Source: Patella vulgata
Taxonomy: Eukaryota > Mollusca > Gastropoda > Patellidae
Direction of reading: 5' to 3'
Assembly: GCF_932274485.2 (NCBI RefSeq)
Contig: NC_065879.2
Coordinates: 17,038,591 to 17,102,590, forward strand
Length of the DNA stretch: 64,000 nt
Shown here one piece after another: positions 44,501 to 53,800 of this stretch; within the stretch, counting starts at the first letter, position 1, and each line of letters starts with the position of its first letter. Under the pieces are notes generated by a model. That model had not been told where the DNA came from. It did no database searches and worked only from the letters and a program-made list of their open reading frames with translations. Both the position numbers and the translations under genes were made by a program.

Positions 44501-45670
44501 AAATCAATATTGTTAGTGCTTCATATAACCCAAACCAAGTCCAATATTTGCATAGTGTAAAACATATTATGGTTATTTTCAGCTTTCTGTATTTCTTAAA
44601 TTAGTTAGCAAACAAAATTTTGCGTGTTAACATTTAACGGCGTTTTTGAAGGATAACCAATGGGTGTTATTTGAAAATAAAGAATCTTAATTGTTTGAAT
44701 TTATAAAGTAATATATTTGTCAGTATAATTAAAGACTGATTAATGGCAGGACATTATTCTTACTGGCTCATTGTCGCTTTAAAGGACAATGTGGGCACTT
44801 TCAAGGACAATGTCGGAGCAGAACAGTTGACGTTAATCACCATTTCATTTCATTTCATTTATTGCCATTCTAAAGGACAATATTGGTGTCTATCAAAATT
44901 ACATAATATGTTAAAGAACTCGTTAAACACATATAATTTCAACACATAGATTTTGCTGCAGTTGCTTCGTAACAAAGGTTTGACGAATCAGGAAGTGACG
45001 CATAAAAAGGACAACGTTTATCGTTACTGATTGCAGTAGAACGCGATACCAGGTGCCCACTCGATTTGCAGCTCACTGATATTTCATGTGAAGACGACGA
45101 GTTGTTATATGAAACCGTGAAAGGATATCAGTCCGAAACGAAATGTTCATAAAAAGAATTGATTGTCATGAGATCAGAGAAAGCAATGAAAAATTTTGTG
45201 CCATGACTAGATTCTGTGTCTCGTGCAAAATCAGCGTCACCACGGTCCTGCTCGTAGATCTTGAACCTTTTCTGTGGTTTGTTTGTTTGTTTGGTTAAGG
45301 GATTTTGTTGGCTCTTTTGTTGGCATGGGCTGTTTTCATTTTAAGGGACTGTAGTACATGTTATTATTCTTTTGACAGGAAGAAGCCAGAAATATTTTTA
45401 CCTCCACGTTACGGCCTATACGGCCATCCGGTGTCAAACACACAATACCTAGGTTACGACCTTCCAGTAGAAGACGAAATCTACGATGACATAGATGATA
45501 ATCGAATGAGAGAAAACCAAATTGATCTAGGCAATGCAGATTACGATACGTTACCCGAAGGAGACGGATATGTAAAACCCCAGCTACCACCTCCTCCACC
45601 CTGTGGTACCACCACCTACCTTCAGGCGATCAATGGTTCAGATCACCCAGACGATTCAGTCCGGTTTTAG
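37924..45670 (+). CDS. Single-pass MAM-domain membrane protein, gene A, seven exons
   Basis: Exons: 37924-37972, 38863-39012, 39565-39836, 40653-40737, 41293-41424, 42573-42657, 45379-45670. All are GT-AG and in phase (354 aa). The signal peptide is MVGERLYTSLWITLLAG. A MAM domain, an adhesion-type extracellular module, spans about 22-185: DCDFESDFCDW, then ICFRFYYHMYG, WHCGSFDV and IAIDDLEIIQGKC are its hallmark blocks. A Thr/Pro-rich stalk (187-229), probably O-glycosylated, leads to a transmembrane helix (about 232-255). The ~98-residue cytoplasmic tail has tyrosines at about 269, 272, 281, 284, 293, 313 and 322 (DEIYDDIDD, ADYDTLPEG) and a run of five prolines, fitting SH2/SH3-type partners. 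No kinase or phosphatase domain is present, so it is not an RPTP. Its ligand is unknown. The function as an adhesion or signalling receptor is inference; the domain order is seen directly. Confidence 0.93.
38085..38278 (-). repeat. SINE-B fragment in intron 1 of gene A
   Basis: The body is tacgtgcaagcgaattattg and the head end reads cgttagaccactcagccacc. It is matched at 51000-51215 in gene B, so it is older than the duplication. Confidence 0.7.
38425..38672 (+). repeat. Diverged SINE-A in intron 1 of gene A
   Basis: The body cgtgtacacgttggcgggaa leads to the tail gttaaaccccatttcattta. It is matched at 51355-51595 in gene B. Frames open across it on both strands are not genes. Confidence 0.65.
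40080..40165 (-). repeat. CR1/L2-type LINE 3' end
   Basis: On the minus strand it ends gcgctatataaa-like (here ggtgctatataaataaatat) plus an (att)n/(aat)n tail, after gtaaagcgcccaagagcagc. These words resemble the LINE end at 63540-63620. Confidence 0.6.
40325..40622 (+). repeat. SINE-A in intron 3 of gene A
   Basis: The head is cacggtttctcagtgagtaa, the B-box-like segment ccaggttcgattacg, and the tail ggatgttaaaccccatttca. It is paired with 56495-56790 in gene B, directly before the same exon. Confidence 0.75.
40845..41140 (+). repeat. SINE-A in intron 4 of gene A
   Basis: The head is gtggctcattgggttagaca, the B-box-like segment cagtgttcgatcccaatg, and the tail gtaggacgttaaagatttta. It is paired with 57000-57110 in gene B. 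Confidence 0.75.
41462..42150 (-). repeat. SINE-A interrupted by SINE-B, intron 5 of gene A
   Basis: A SINE-A tail (41462-41515) and the rest of SINE-A (about 41800-42150, head ctcactgagccatcgcggtt) are separated by a SINE-B with its (GA)n end (41519-41795). In gene B the matching place (57935-58165) has SINE-A without SINE-B inside, so the SINE-B insertion postdates the duplication. Confidence 0.75.
42283..42530 (-). repeat. SINE-B copy, intron 5 of gene A
   Basis: Contains tcgattgcgcgtagtgcttt, accggaggacctggagataa and the head gcgttaaccattcggtcatc. It ends about 45 bp before the transmembrane exon. A SINE-B also lies before the corresponding exon in gene B (58360-58690). Confidence 0.75.
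42705..43108. repeat. 37 bp satellite, left block
   Basis: About ten head-to-tail copies of a 37 bp unit (tgttcaatattgttatcact, then tcatataacccaaatca) in intron 6 of gene A. It continues at 44255-44530 after a LINE insertion. It is absent from the corresponding intron of gene B. Confidence 0.92.
43109..44254 (-). mobile_element. LINE fragment inserted in the satellite
   Basis: A reverse-oriented 3' fragment of a non-LTR retrotransposon. Its 3' end is at about 43109-43135, with aataaa and an A run before the satellite resumes. Both borders are satellite units cut at attgtt/ttgtta, so about 5 bp may be duplicated. The satellite therefore already existed as an array when the LINE landed. Confidence 0.88.
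43428..44238 (-). pseudogene. LINE reverse transcriptase C-terminal part
   Basis: About 225 residues are open from 44238 to 43564: HFDYCDVIWDGCTDELKNKL, QLDALRTICGAVKGT, then RRRRHKLIIMYKIINQLTPP. This is the C-terminal end of an RT from the broad jockey/I/CR1-like LINEs. A TAA at 43561-43563 interrupts the frame, which then continues in the same phase as SPECDCGHSFEDTDHFLLHC to about 43428, the zinc-binding tail. The catalytic RT core is missing (5' truncation). Confidence 0.85.
44255..44530. repeat. 37 bp satellite, right block
   Basis: About seven further copies of the 37 bp unit, becoming irregular at the right end (atcaatattgttagtgcttc). Confidence 0.92.
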
Positions 45671-45748
45671 TAATATACAAGACTGTTGACACATTACCCA
45701 GATACGATGTCTACCGTTGTTTCAGTGGCATTTAGTAATTAAACTTGA

Positions 45749-45754
45749 AATAAA
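45749..45754 (+). terminator. Candidate polyadenylation signal of MAM gene A
   Basis: aataaa, 79 bp after the stop codon in an AT-rich leader. It is the first such hexamer after the gene. Confidence 0.55.
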
Positions 45755-45911
45755 CAGGTCAAAATTCTGTTAAATATCATTGCTAAGTATATACTGAACG
45801 ACGTTTCTAGTGGTCCATCCAACCTCGTGAAGTTTCTACTATATGTTAGTCTCAGAATATCCTAGCTCGTGTTTATATGATTATATTAATTATGATTTTA
45901 ATTTAAATGTT

Positions 45912-46230
45912 AAAGATGCATTATGTACGATTTTGATAAAGAGTTAGATAATGAAAAGAGAATATATTGAAAATTTCATCCAAATTATTCTGAGCGAAGT
46001 TATGAACGTTTGAAGATGTAGCAACTGTACTTGACAGTCGAATCTAAGTCTCGATTATCCATTTTATCGTTAAGTATGTAAATCATGAAGTTATGGTCCG
46101 ATACATGCCAATATCCGTCAAAATCGGATAGAAATTGTAATCTGTAGAGTGTCCACAAACAAATTACGGACGGACGGACGGACGGACAGGGGCGATGGCA
46201 TAATACGTCCACATAAAAATGTGGGCGTAT
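45912..46230 (+). mobile_element. M1-related element, rearranged, with (GGAC)n
   Basis: Opens ttaaagatgcattatgtacg and carries M1 words (tctcgattatccattttatc). It then passes into a (ggac)n tetranucleotide run at about 46170-46187 and an inverted word gtccacataaaaatgtgg. Confidence 0.5.
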
Positions 46231-46445
46231 AAAAATCCGTTTTAGTAAGCGATTGGCCTACTGCGCTGTTGTATCGCTGACTTCATATATACAGTGATGT
46301 TGTATCCTGCTTATTTCTTATATCCTATTACGCATGTTATATATGTATTTATTAAAAAAAAAAGTTTTTTCTCTAATAAACTCAGTTTATTATTCAGTTC
46401 AGTTAGGTTAACTTTGGTATTTGTCATGCAATTTAAGAGCTTCCA

Positions 46446-46525
46446 AAGCAAAGACGTTGTTACTGTATGTATTATGTGTAAGATGCCTAAAAATAAATAA
46501 ATTGGTTTTGAACAATTTTTTATTT
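46446..46525 (+). repeat. Repeat matching the flank of the 15632 element
   Basis: gtatgtattatgtgtaagat, then gcctaaaaataaataaattg, matches about 15565-15620 and 16412-16450 without the insertion. It is an empty-site-like relative. Confidence 0.55.
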
Positions 46526-46737
46526 ATATACGCCAACATTTTCATGTAATGTCATCGTACCGGACGTCCGTTCACATATGTTTATTATAAAAAAATTCGC
46601 GGGTGATTTCGATGTTATTGAAATCGGACGGTAACTTCCTGTTAGGATTTTTCCATTACGCAAATAGTGACAGAGTATATCAGATGAAAATTGTGCACCC
46701 TCTAGATGTTACAATGCAACATAAAATATGTATATGT

Positions 46738-46990
46738 TAAAGAAGCATTAGGTAAGATTAGATAAAGAGCTCGATCGTCATTACTAACGTTTATCCATTT
46801 TTACGTTAAATTATCCATCGCAAAATGTTTTCCAATCCACTAAATATCGAAGGCTAACGATGCCATCGAGAGTTGATTATGGTCTGGATAAGTTAATTAA
46901 CGTCTAATTAATAATTTAAATAGCATTTTAGGCCCAGAGAATGACCTGCAATAGGCAGATTTAGCTCTTGCATAATGCAGGTTTAAGGAT
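46738..46990 (-). mobile_element. M1 element, internally deleted
   Basis: Begins ttaaagaagcattaggtaag and ends ttgcataatgcaggtttaa. It is shorter than the other copies through loss of central sequence. Confidence 0.7.
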
Positions 46991-47389
46991 CACCAGATCT
47001 TGGATGAGTTCGATGTTGTGCTTTGAACCCTGCCTTTTACGCAAAATGTGAAATATGGACGACGTTTTCTGACGGGAGGCCACAATTTATGAAAAATGTG
47101 AAATATGTGCAAATGACCAGAGGCGACAATTTTTGTCTGATTCAGATGAAACATGAGAATGTATGATCGTGGAACCAGAGTTCGATTTTAATGCGCTTCA
47201 TACCGCAACTTCTTGGGTAATGGACCCTTCGTAGGAAAGGAAATGTTTAACAAACGGTTCGTAATGGATGAGCCCTGCAACCGTATTGCCGAAAGAATCT
47301 GAAAGCGATAGAGGCTACAGTTTTTAACATTTCATTTTCAAATTGTGTGTGAACCATTGGTGCTGTCAGCAGAGGAACCCCATCGATAT

Positions 47390-48060
47390 AACAGTAATTG
47401 CCCCGTCGAACGACTTGTATCCTTGCCAGACCCCCCGTCCTGTACCACTGACAAGCGGGGAGGAGGCATGTCGTAAAAGTCCGGAGGGTCTGCTCGGCTG
47501 ACACCGGGTTCGAACGACGGTTCTCAAGTTGGCGAGAATTCACATTACAGGGTTAAAACAGACGGTGTGCTTTGAGGGAAATGTTGCCCGGACAACGGCA
47601 CTACGGCCTATACTCTTATTTCGAATTCCAACTGTCAAGGGTTCTTTTACGTGCAAGTCATTGTCTAAACGGGACCTCGGTTTAAATGACTTAACGTTAT
47701 CTCTCGTAAGTGACACAATAAAGCTAGTTTGTCTTCAACAAAATCACTCACTGTACGCCCCACTGCTTGTAACCTAAATATGACACCAGCTATTCATATA
47801 AAGGTATTTACATAAACTGGTTAACAAAATAAAAACAAATATATTATACATATCACATTTCCCAAGCAGGAAGTAGATCGATTAGCATCCATTGGTAGAT
47901 TGATAGATTGTAGATTGTAACAAATCTAGGTGCTGGAACCTTTAAATCTGTTTAAATAGGGACTCTGTGATTTAACATGCTGTTGTTTTTAGAAGGTCTA
48001 GATCATTAGGATATGTCACGCTGTATTAAAGGGAATGGGTAAGTCACACTGAATATACAA
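47390..48060. repeat. Left edge of tandem unit B
   Basis: SINE-A pieces (about 47400-47690, -) lead into a block (47705-48060) matching unit A at 34925-35380: gacacaataaagctagtttg, aagtagatcgattagcatcc and ctgtgatttaacatgctgtt. This marks the start of the second copy of the MAM gene unit. Confidence 0.75.
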
Positions 48061-48094
48061 GGTGTTCTATTAAGTACGGGGCAGGCTTTGAGAG

Positions 48095-48308
48095 GTGTAT
48101 GTTGGTGTGGCCTAGTGATCTGCAGTGTCGCGCTTCGACATCTAGCTGGCCGGTCACCTCTGGCTTGTGGTCGTGGTTTCGAAACCAGGTGTGAGCGTAT
48201 ATGTGGGTTTACCCCGGCTACTTCAGTGTACTCTCACATGCCTTTAATTTGCTTGCTATATCATCCTCGGTGGAAGCGGACATTGACCTCTATGGAAAAC
48301 AACAACTC
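48095..48308 (+). repeat. SINE-C copy
   Basis: The tRNA-like head is gtgtggcctagtgatctgca, the B-box-like segment is ggtttcgaaaccagg, and the end is ctcggtggaagcggacattg. It is paired with 35395-35608. Confidence 0.65.
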
Positions 48309-48658
48309 AGGGGCGGATCCAGGAATTTTTGCAGGAGGTGGTTTGCCAGGTGCCTGAGACAATGTATCCCCCCCCCCATGGCCTCTGTTGTCATTTTGGC
48401 GTATACATACACATTGAGCTTTTTAAACAGAGAAATTCAACACCTCGTTTGACGTCAATTTTGATTATGAATTAATACAATTACATTGTGATTCAAATAT
48501 CACATAATGTCTATATCATTATCTCGTGCTTTGAGTGCCCATCCTGTCCCACATCTGACGATAAAGGATAAAGCACACGGCCGAGAAACATTTCTCATAA
48601 AAAGTGTTGGTTTACAAAAAAAATATGTATCTGAATCAGGGGGGTGGATCCGCCCCTG
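48309..48658. mobile_element. 350 bp hAT-like MITE
   Basis: The ends are exact 14 bp inverted repeats, caggggcggatcca and tggatccgcccctg. The CAGGGG start is typical of hAT non-autonomous elements. The interior has no coding capacity. Unit A lacks it at the matching place (35608), so it inserted after the duplication. The expected 8 bp duplication is not clean; only caact matches on both sides. Confidence 0.8.
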
Positions 48659-48969
48659 CAACTATGATAGAGAGTGAGATAAAAGTGTCACTGGATCCCA
48701 GTGTCACAGTTTGACTTGGTTACCGGTTTGACCCAGTACCGTGTACATATGTAGGGATGGAACTGTCGAAATTAGATGACGTGCCGGTTTGGCTTGTTTC
48801 CTGGGTTTGGCTCAGTTCCCTGTACAAACCGTATGTACAAATTAGACAAACCTTGTATGTTTCATTACCGTTTATCTGCCTATTATTCTATGGGATCCAT
48901 CTTGACCCCTCTCAGTATGGGGCAAAATTCGCAACCCATTTTAAAATCGAATCCTTATAATCTATTGTG

Positions 48970-49305
48970 TGTATGGAGCCGCGGTTGCCAAGTGAGTAAG
49001 ACACTGGCTCGCTAACCAGGAGGTCTGGGTTCTCTCTTGGTGTTGACCAAGAAAGTTCTTCTGGATTTTCTGGTGCTGCCCCCCCCCCCCTTTTAATTGT
49101 TTAGGACGGAGGGCCTGATAAAGAACAGTGTCTAGTCGTTCGAACGGGATCAGAACCCGAGGTTCCGTGTACACATTTGCGTGCACGTAAAAGAACTCTT
49201 GACATTCGAAATAAGAATAGGAAAAATTTTCCTCATGGCGTATGCCCGTGTTAATTATCCAAAATGGTGCAGAAAAGTAAGACGAAACCCCATTTTATTT
49301 TATTT
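48970..49305 (+). repeat. SINE-A copy
   Basis: The head is gagccgcggttgccaagtga, the body gtctagtcgttcgaacggga, and the tail agacgaaaccccattttatt. It is paired with 36045-36345. Confidence 0.8.
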
Positions 49306-49309
49306 CATT

Positions 49310-50000
49310 TCCTTTGTCGGCCTTCTTTTATTAAAGTACATTTCCGGATTCAACCTGCTTCAATTTCATTCAATTTTAAACGATAGGACGATTTACCCAA
49401 TACTACCCTATAATACCCAATACCACCCAATACTAATCAAATACCATCAAAAACTGCCTTATTATTGCGAAAAACTAACATAATAGTTCAATTATATAAA
49501 AAACTGAATTAAATCGGTGAAATAGCAACATTTTTTATGATAAAATGGAAAAGTCTGTTTATAGTATCAGACCCGGTAGCTCAAGCGTTTAAAAGTCTAG
49601 TCAACTTCTATAATTACTTCAATATCAATGAGTTAATTCCTATAAAAAGTGCAAACATTTGAAATATCTATTTATACTAACAGTGATAAATTAAACGGCT
49701 AAACATTGAATACATTGAATCGTGTTGTTTTTCAAATAATTGTACTTTTATCACATTTTTGAGTAATACTTGACCATTATTTTACAGAAATGGAGAGAGA
49801 TTTCTGATAGTATGGGTTAATATTTGTTAGTATTGGGTGATCAAGGGAACTAATTATATAATTGAAATATTATATTAGTTTTTCACAATATTGAGGTAGT
49901 ACGTGGTGGTATTTGGTAGTATTTAGTTAGTATTTGGCCCATGTTGCCATGATAAACTAAGCTCCTATCTAGAGGGGGGGGGGGCTAATTGTGTTAAGGT
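49310..50000. other. AT-rich stretch specific to unit B
   Basis: Contains short TACCA/TACTACC-like iterations (aatactaccctataatacc) near 49400-49445 and, inverted, attggtagtatttagttagt near 49900-49935. The two ends thus form a loose inverted repeat of about 550 bp, possibly a degenerate foldback element. No gene is seen. Confidence 0.45.
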
Positions 50001-50824
50001 TCTAAAGGCAGCACACGTGTATTCTATCACTGTACCACGTGTCTGGCCCACGTGTCTGTGCAGTCGCCTCCAGCCCACTTCTTACATCCAAAGGCGTAGC
50101 TCCTGGGTACATTATAGTCTAGGGCAGTGTCTAATCCATACCGCTGAGGGGATTGCGTGGGTGCTCTGTCTGGCTCGTGTTGTCATCCAAGCTCAGTTCT
50201 AGAGGGGGCTAATTGTGTTAAGGTTCTAATGTCAGCACACGTGTTATTACTGTGCCACGTATTTGACCCACGTATCCTTTATGCAGTCGCATATCCTACA
50301 TCACTACTATTACATATCCACAGCAAGTCTCTGAATCAGCCCACTTCTAATATCCAAGTGCAGCGATACGTCCCTGGCATGGAATCAGTCTACTTCTTAC
50401 ATATCTGGAGACAGACCTCTACTATTCTATTTACATACCTCTCTTCTTCACTATACTTTTATATTTCCACAGCAAAACTCGTAATCAGCCCACTTCTTAC
50501 GTCCCTCCTGTTACTCTTCATATACACGGAATGGGATCAACCTACTCCTCACACCCCTAGAGGAAGACACGTATCCATTTGGCAAAACAAACTTCAATTT
50601 ACGATTGTTCATCTAGATGCCTTTTGTTTTTTTTTACGTACATGGCATAGAATTAGCCGCCTAATTCTTACACCCCTTCAGAAAGGCAAGTATTCATCTT
50701 GCAAAACAAACTCCAATTTAAAATAAATTTTACCCCATCTAGATTTCTATTGTTCATCTAAATCTCTTGTTTTGTCATGTTTCAGATATTATTATGAACA
50801 TTTACTGAAGGTACAACAATAGAA

Positions 50825-53800
50825 ATGATAGGATCAAGACTGTATACAACTTTATGGATAACCATTTTTGCTGGTATGTAGTACTAGTTATTTCCTCATT
50901 GACTTTAGGTCATATGGTCTGTTGTTGAGTCAAGTGGTGCGGTTTCAATTGCCAGCTTGTACGTTACAAAGAATAGGATCATTTCCCCCCGGTTCCCATT
51001 TCCTCTAATGGCTAAAAGCCCCTACGCGCAAGCGAATTAAGAAACAAATTGAGCCCTATGTTAGTCTCGAAAGACTAACTAGTTTGTGTCAAGTGGACGT
51101 TAAACCCACGATGTTGGACAGGTGGCCCTTGTCACGTACAAATGTAGGATCGAACCCACGTCACTTATGAACTAAAATGCACGCGTTAGACCAGGCAGTC
51201 ACCCGGAATGACAGGAAACGTCCACCAATGATATTACCTGTACTGATAGTGTTTAGGAACAAATACTAACATCAGTAAAGTCTGTTAACCAGTTACATTG
51301 AAAATTGTATGTGCAAAACCTCAATTATTCTATGCCTTTGCTGAGAAAAAGAGGTTTCATGTTTCGGGAAGCCAAACGGCCTCAGTGATTAAGGCGCAGA
51401 ATCACCAACTAGTTCCGTGGGATTTTCCAGGCTGGTTTTGTCTTAGGATAACAAACCACGTTAGCGTGAACGTAAAAATACCCTTAACGACGAGTAGGTA
51501 GAAATGACGCGGTCCGGCCAAAATATCCCGTATACCAGTCTTCTTTAGATTGGTTGATTCAGAAAAATGCAACGTTTCATTTCCATAATACAATTGTGTG
51601 GTTTACAAGGATCTTAATAAACGACCGTGTAAAATAACTTGTTGTCAATATTACTTCATTTTGTTTTATGCCAAAGTGATAATATTCCTTCCTATTTTTT
51701 GCCCAAGTGATAATGTCCCTTCATATTTTATGAAATGACATGAAATGGGGGTTTAACGTCCTACTGTTCTGGTCCGTCTGGACTAATGAAGACGGGTTCA
51801 TGTTTTATAGGGTTGGTATCCAGTCAAAGCTGTGACTTTGAAAGTGATTTCTGCGGTTGGACAAATGAGGCCAGCGCCATCTGGGAGAGATTAAATACTG
51901 CTACTGAAACAACATCTACAGGCCCCGATCGAGGACACACAACGAATACAACCAGTAAGTTTTACAAATATTTACATTTAAAGTGCTGAGAGGCAAATGC
52001 ATTTTTCGGAAAATATTCACAACTTAATGGAAAATATGATGTTCTACTCTGAGATGAGTCGAAGTGGTCACCCAGGTGGAATGGCGATTGAAATTTCCCA
52101 CGTGACCGGAAATCTTGCTGGCCATCCCGCTCCGGCAAATTGACGGTGATTCTGCAAAGAATCGAGTTTATATGGCGAGGTATTGGCAAGACAGCGCTCA
52201 ATTCCTAGCCACCCCATTTTTTTATGTCGGAAATTTTAGTACCGAATTTTTATTCTACTTTGAGATAGCTCCTGGTATGTCTGCGACAATGTTCCTAAGT
52301 ATATGGAATAATGAAGAACACGAAGACCTATTTTTTAATTCATTATTTACATTTTTAAACGTATGTGAACGCAGATGTTCCGGGGAAAAATCTTGAAGTT
52401 TAGATTAATGGATTTGTTTTTTGTACTAGTTGTAATTGTTTCCTCCCACCGCCGAAAATTTGCCCAAAATTAGAACAATTGCCGACCACTTTGACGCTGA
52501 TCAACCTTCTTCTGAAGTGTAAATGTTCAGGCTTTCTATAAAACCGCAAAAAATACGAATTTCATCCACAAATCAGCGAGAAAATCACGATGTCGTACTT
52601 TGTTTTTTAACCACAAACTTTTCCCGATTTCTTCGTAGAAAATGGACGAACTGAACGCCGCTTATGTCAATGACATCACACGAAGTGATGACGTCAGCAC
52701 ATAAACACTCTGTAGTTCGTAGTTCGTACTGCCTGCGAAACCTCACTAATATTTCGTTATAACGAATTAATATTGATTTCTTTATTAAATATTAGATAAT
52801 TAATCTGGGTATATATTAACATGGATTAAGCTGAGAGTAATTTGATATCTTAACGAAAAATATGGAACTGAAAAATAAAGAGACAATGTTGTATTTTTAT
52901 TTATTTATTCAAAATACTAATACCCCGGCTTGAATTCAATCTGATTTAAAATAAATTGAGATTACATATCGATGACATTTGAATTCCACACATCTTTGTA
53001 AATACTGAACGGAATTTAACCATTTTTGGATTGATATTCTTTTTAGAGATTCATCATTCATTGTTGTTTACAAGTGATTCCTTTACCGCTAAAATGAGGC
53101 ATCGGAACTAATAAAAAGAATACAAAAACAACATTTTATGTAGGCTATTTTAAAAGTCTTTTCATTCCATAGTTAACAAATCAATACATAAAAATACAAT
53201 ATTTTCTGCAAGTTACTAAATTTTTTTCACTTTTCATTCCATATTTTTCTAAAACAAATTAACAAGTAAACAAATAAAAATACAACATTTTCTGCAGGCT
53301 GTTTTTTTTATTTTTTTTATATCTCTTCCCTTTTCAATTTAATACATTTCTAAAAATAATTAACAAATAAATAAATACCGGTAAATGAAAATACAACATT
53401 TTCCGTAGGCTATTAATTTTACTTCACTTTTCATTCCCGAATTTTCTAAAATAAATAATTTACAAATAATCAAAATACCGGTACATATGATTCTGCGGGC
53501 TATTGATTTCTGTTCACTTGTATTGTTAAAAGTTGGCAAATTTACCAAATTTACTGTATAGGAATACATATAATTTAAAAGACCTATATTTCAATAAAAA
53601 TTAAAAGAGAAAGCGAAGAAGGTAAAGTAGACGAAAAGACACTGCGGCTGAAATCGCTGACATGTCAAATTTAAATTGTTCTATAACCTTCATGTAGAAA
53701 GAGTGGTGGGGAGATATGTCGGTCCGTGAATCTGTATTATTGGTTTTTTTGGACAATAAATATTTGAGTTAGAAAATTTTAAAATTTAATAATATACTCA

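Noticed and set aside
52115-52396. 93-codon frame in intron 2 of MAM gene B
   Set aside because: It has plausible composition but no recognised family, no splice partners and no counterpart in gene A. Left as non-genic.
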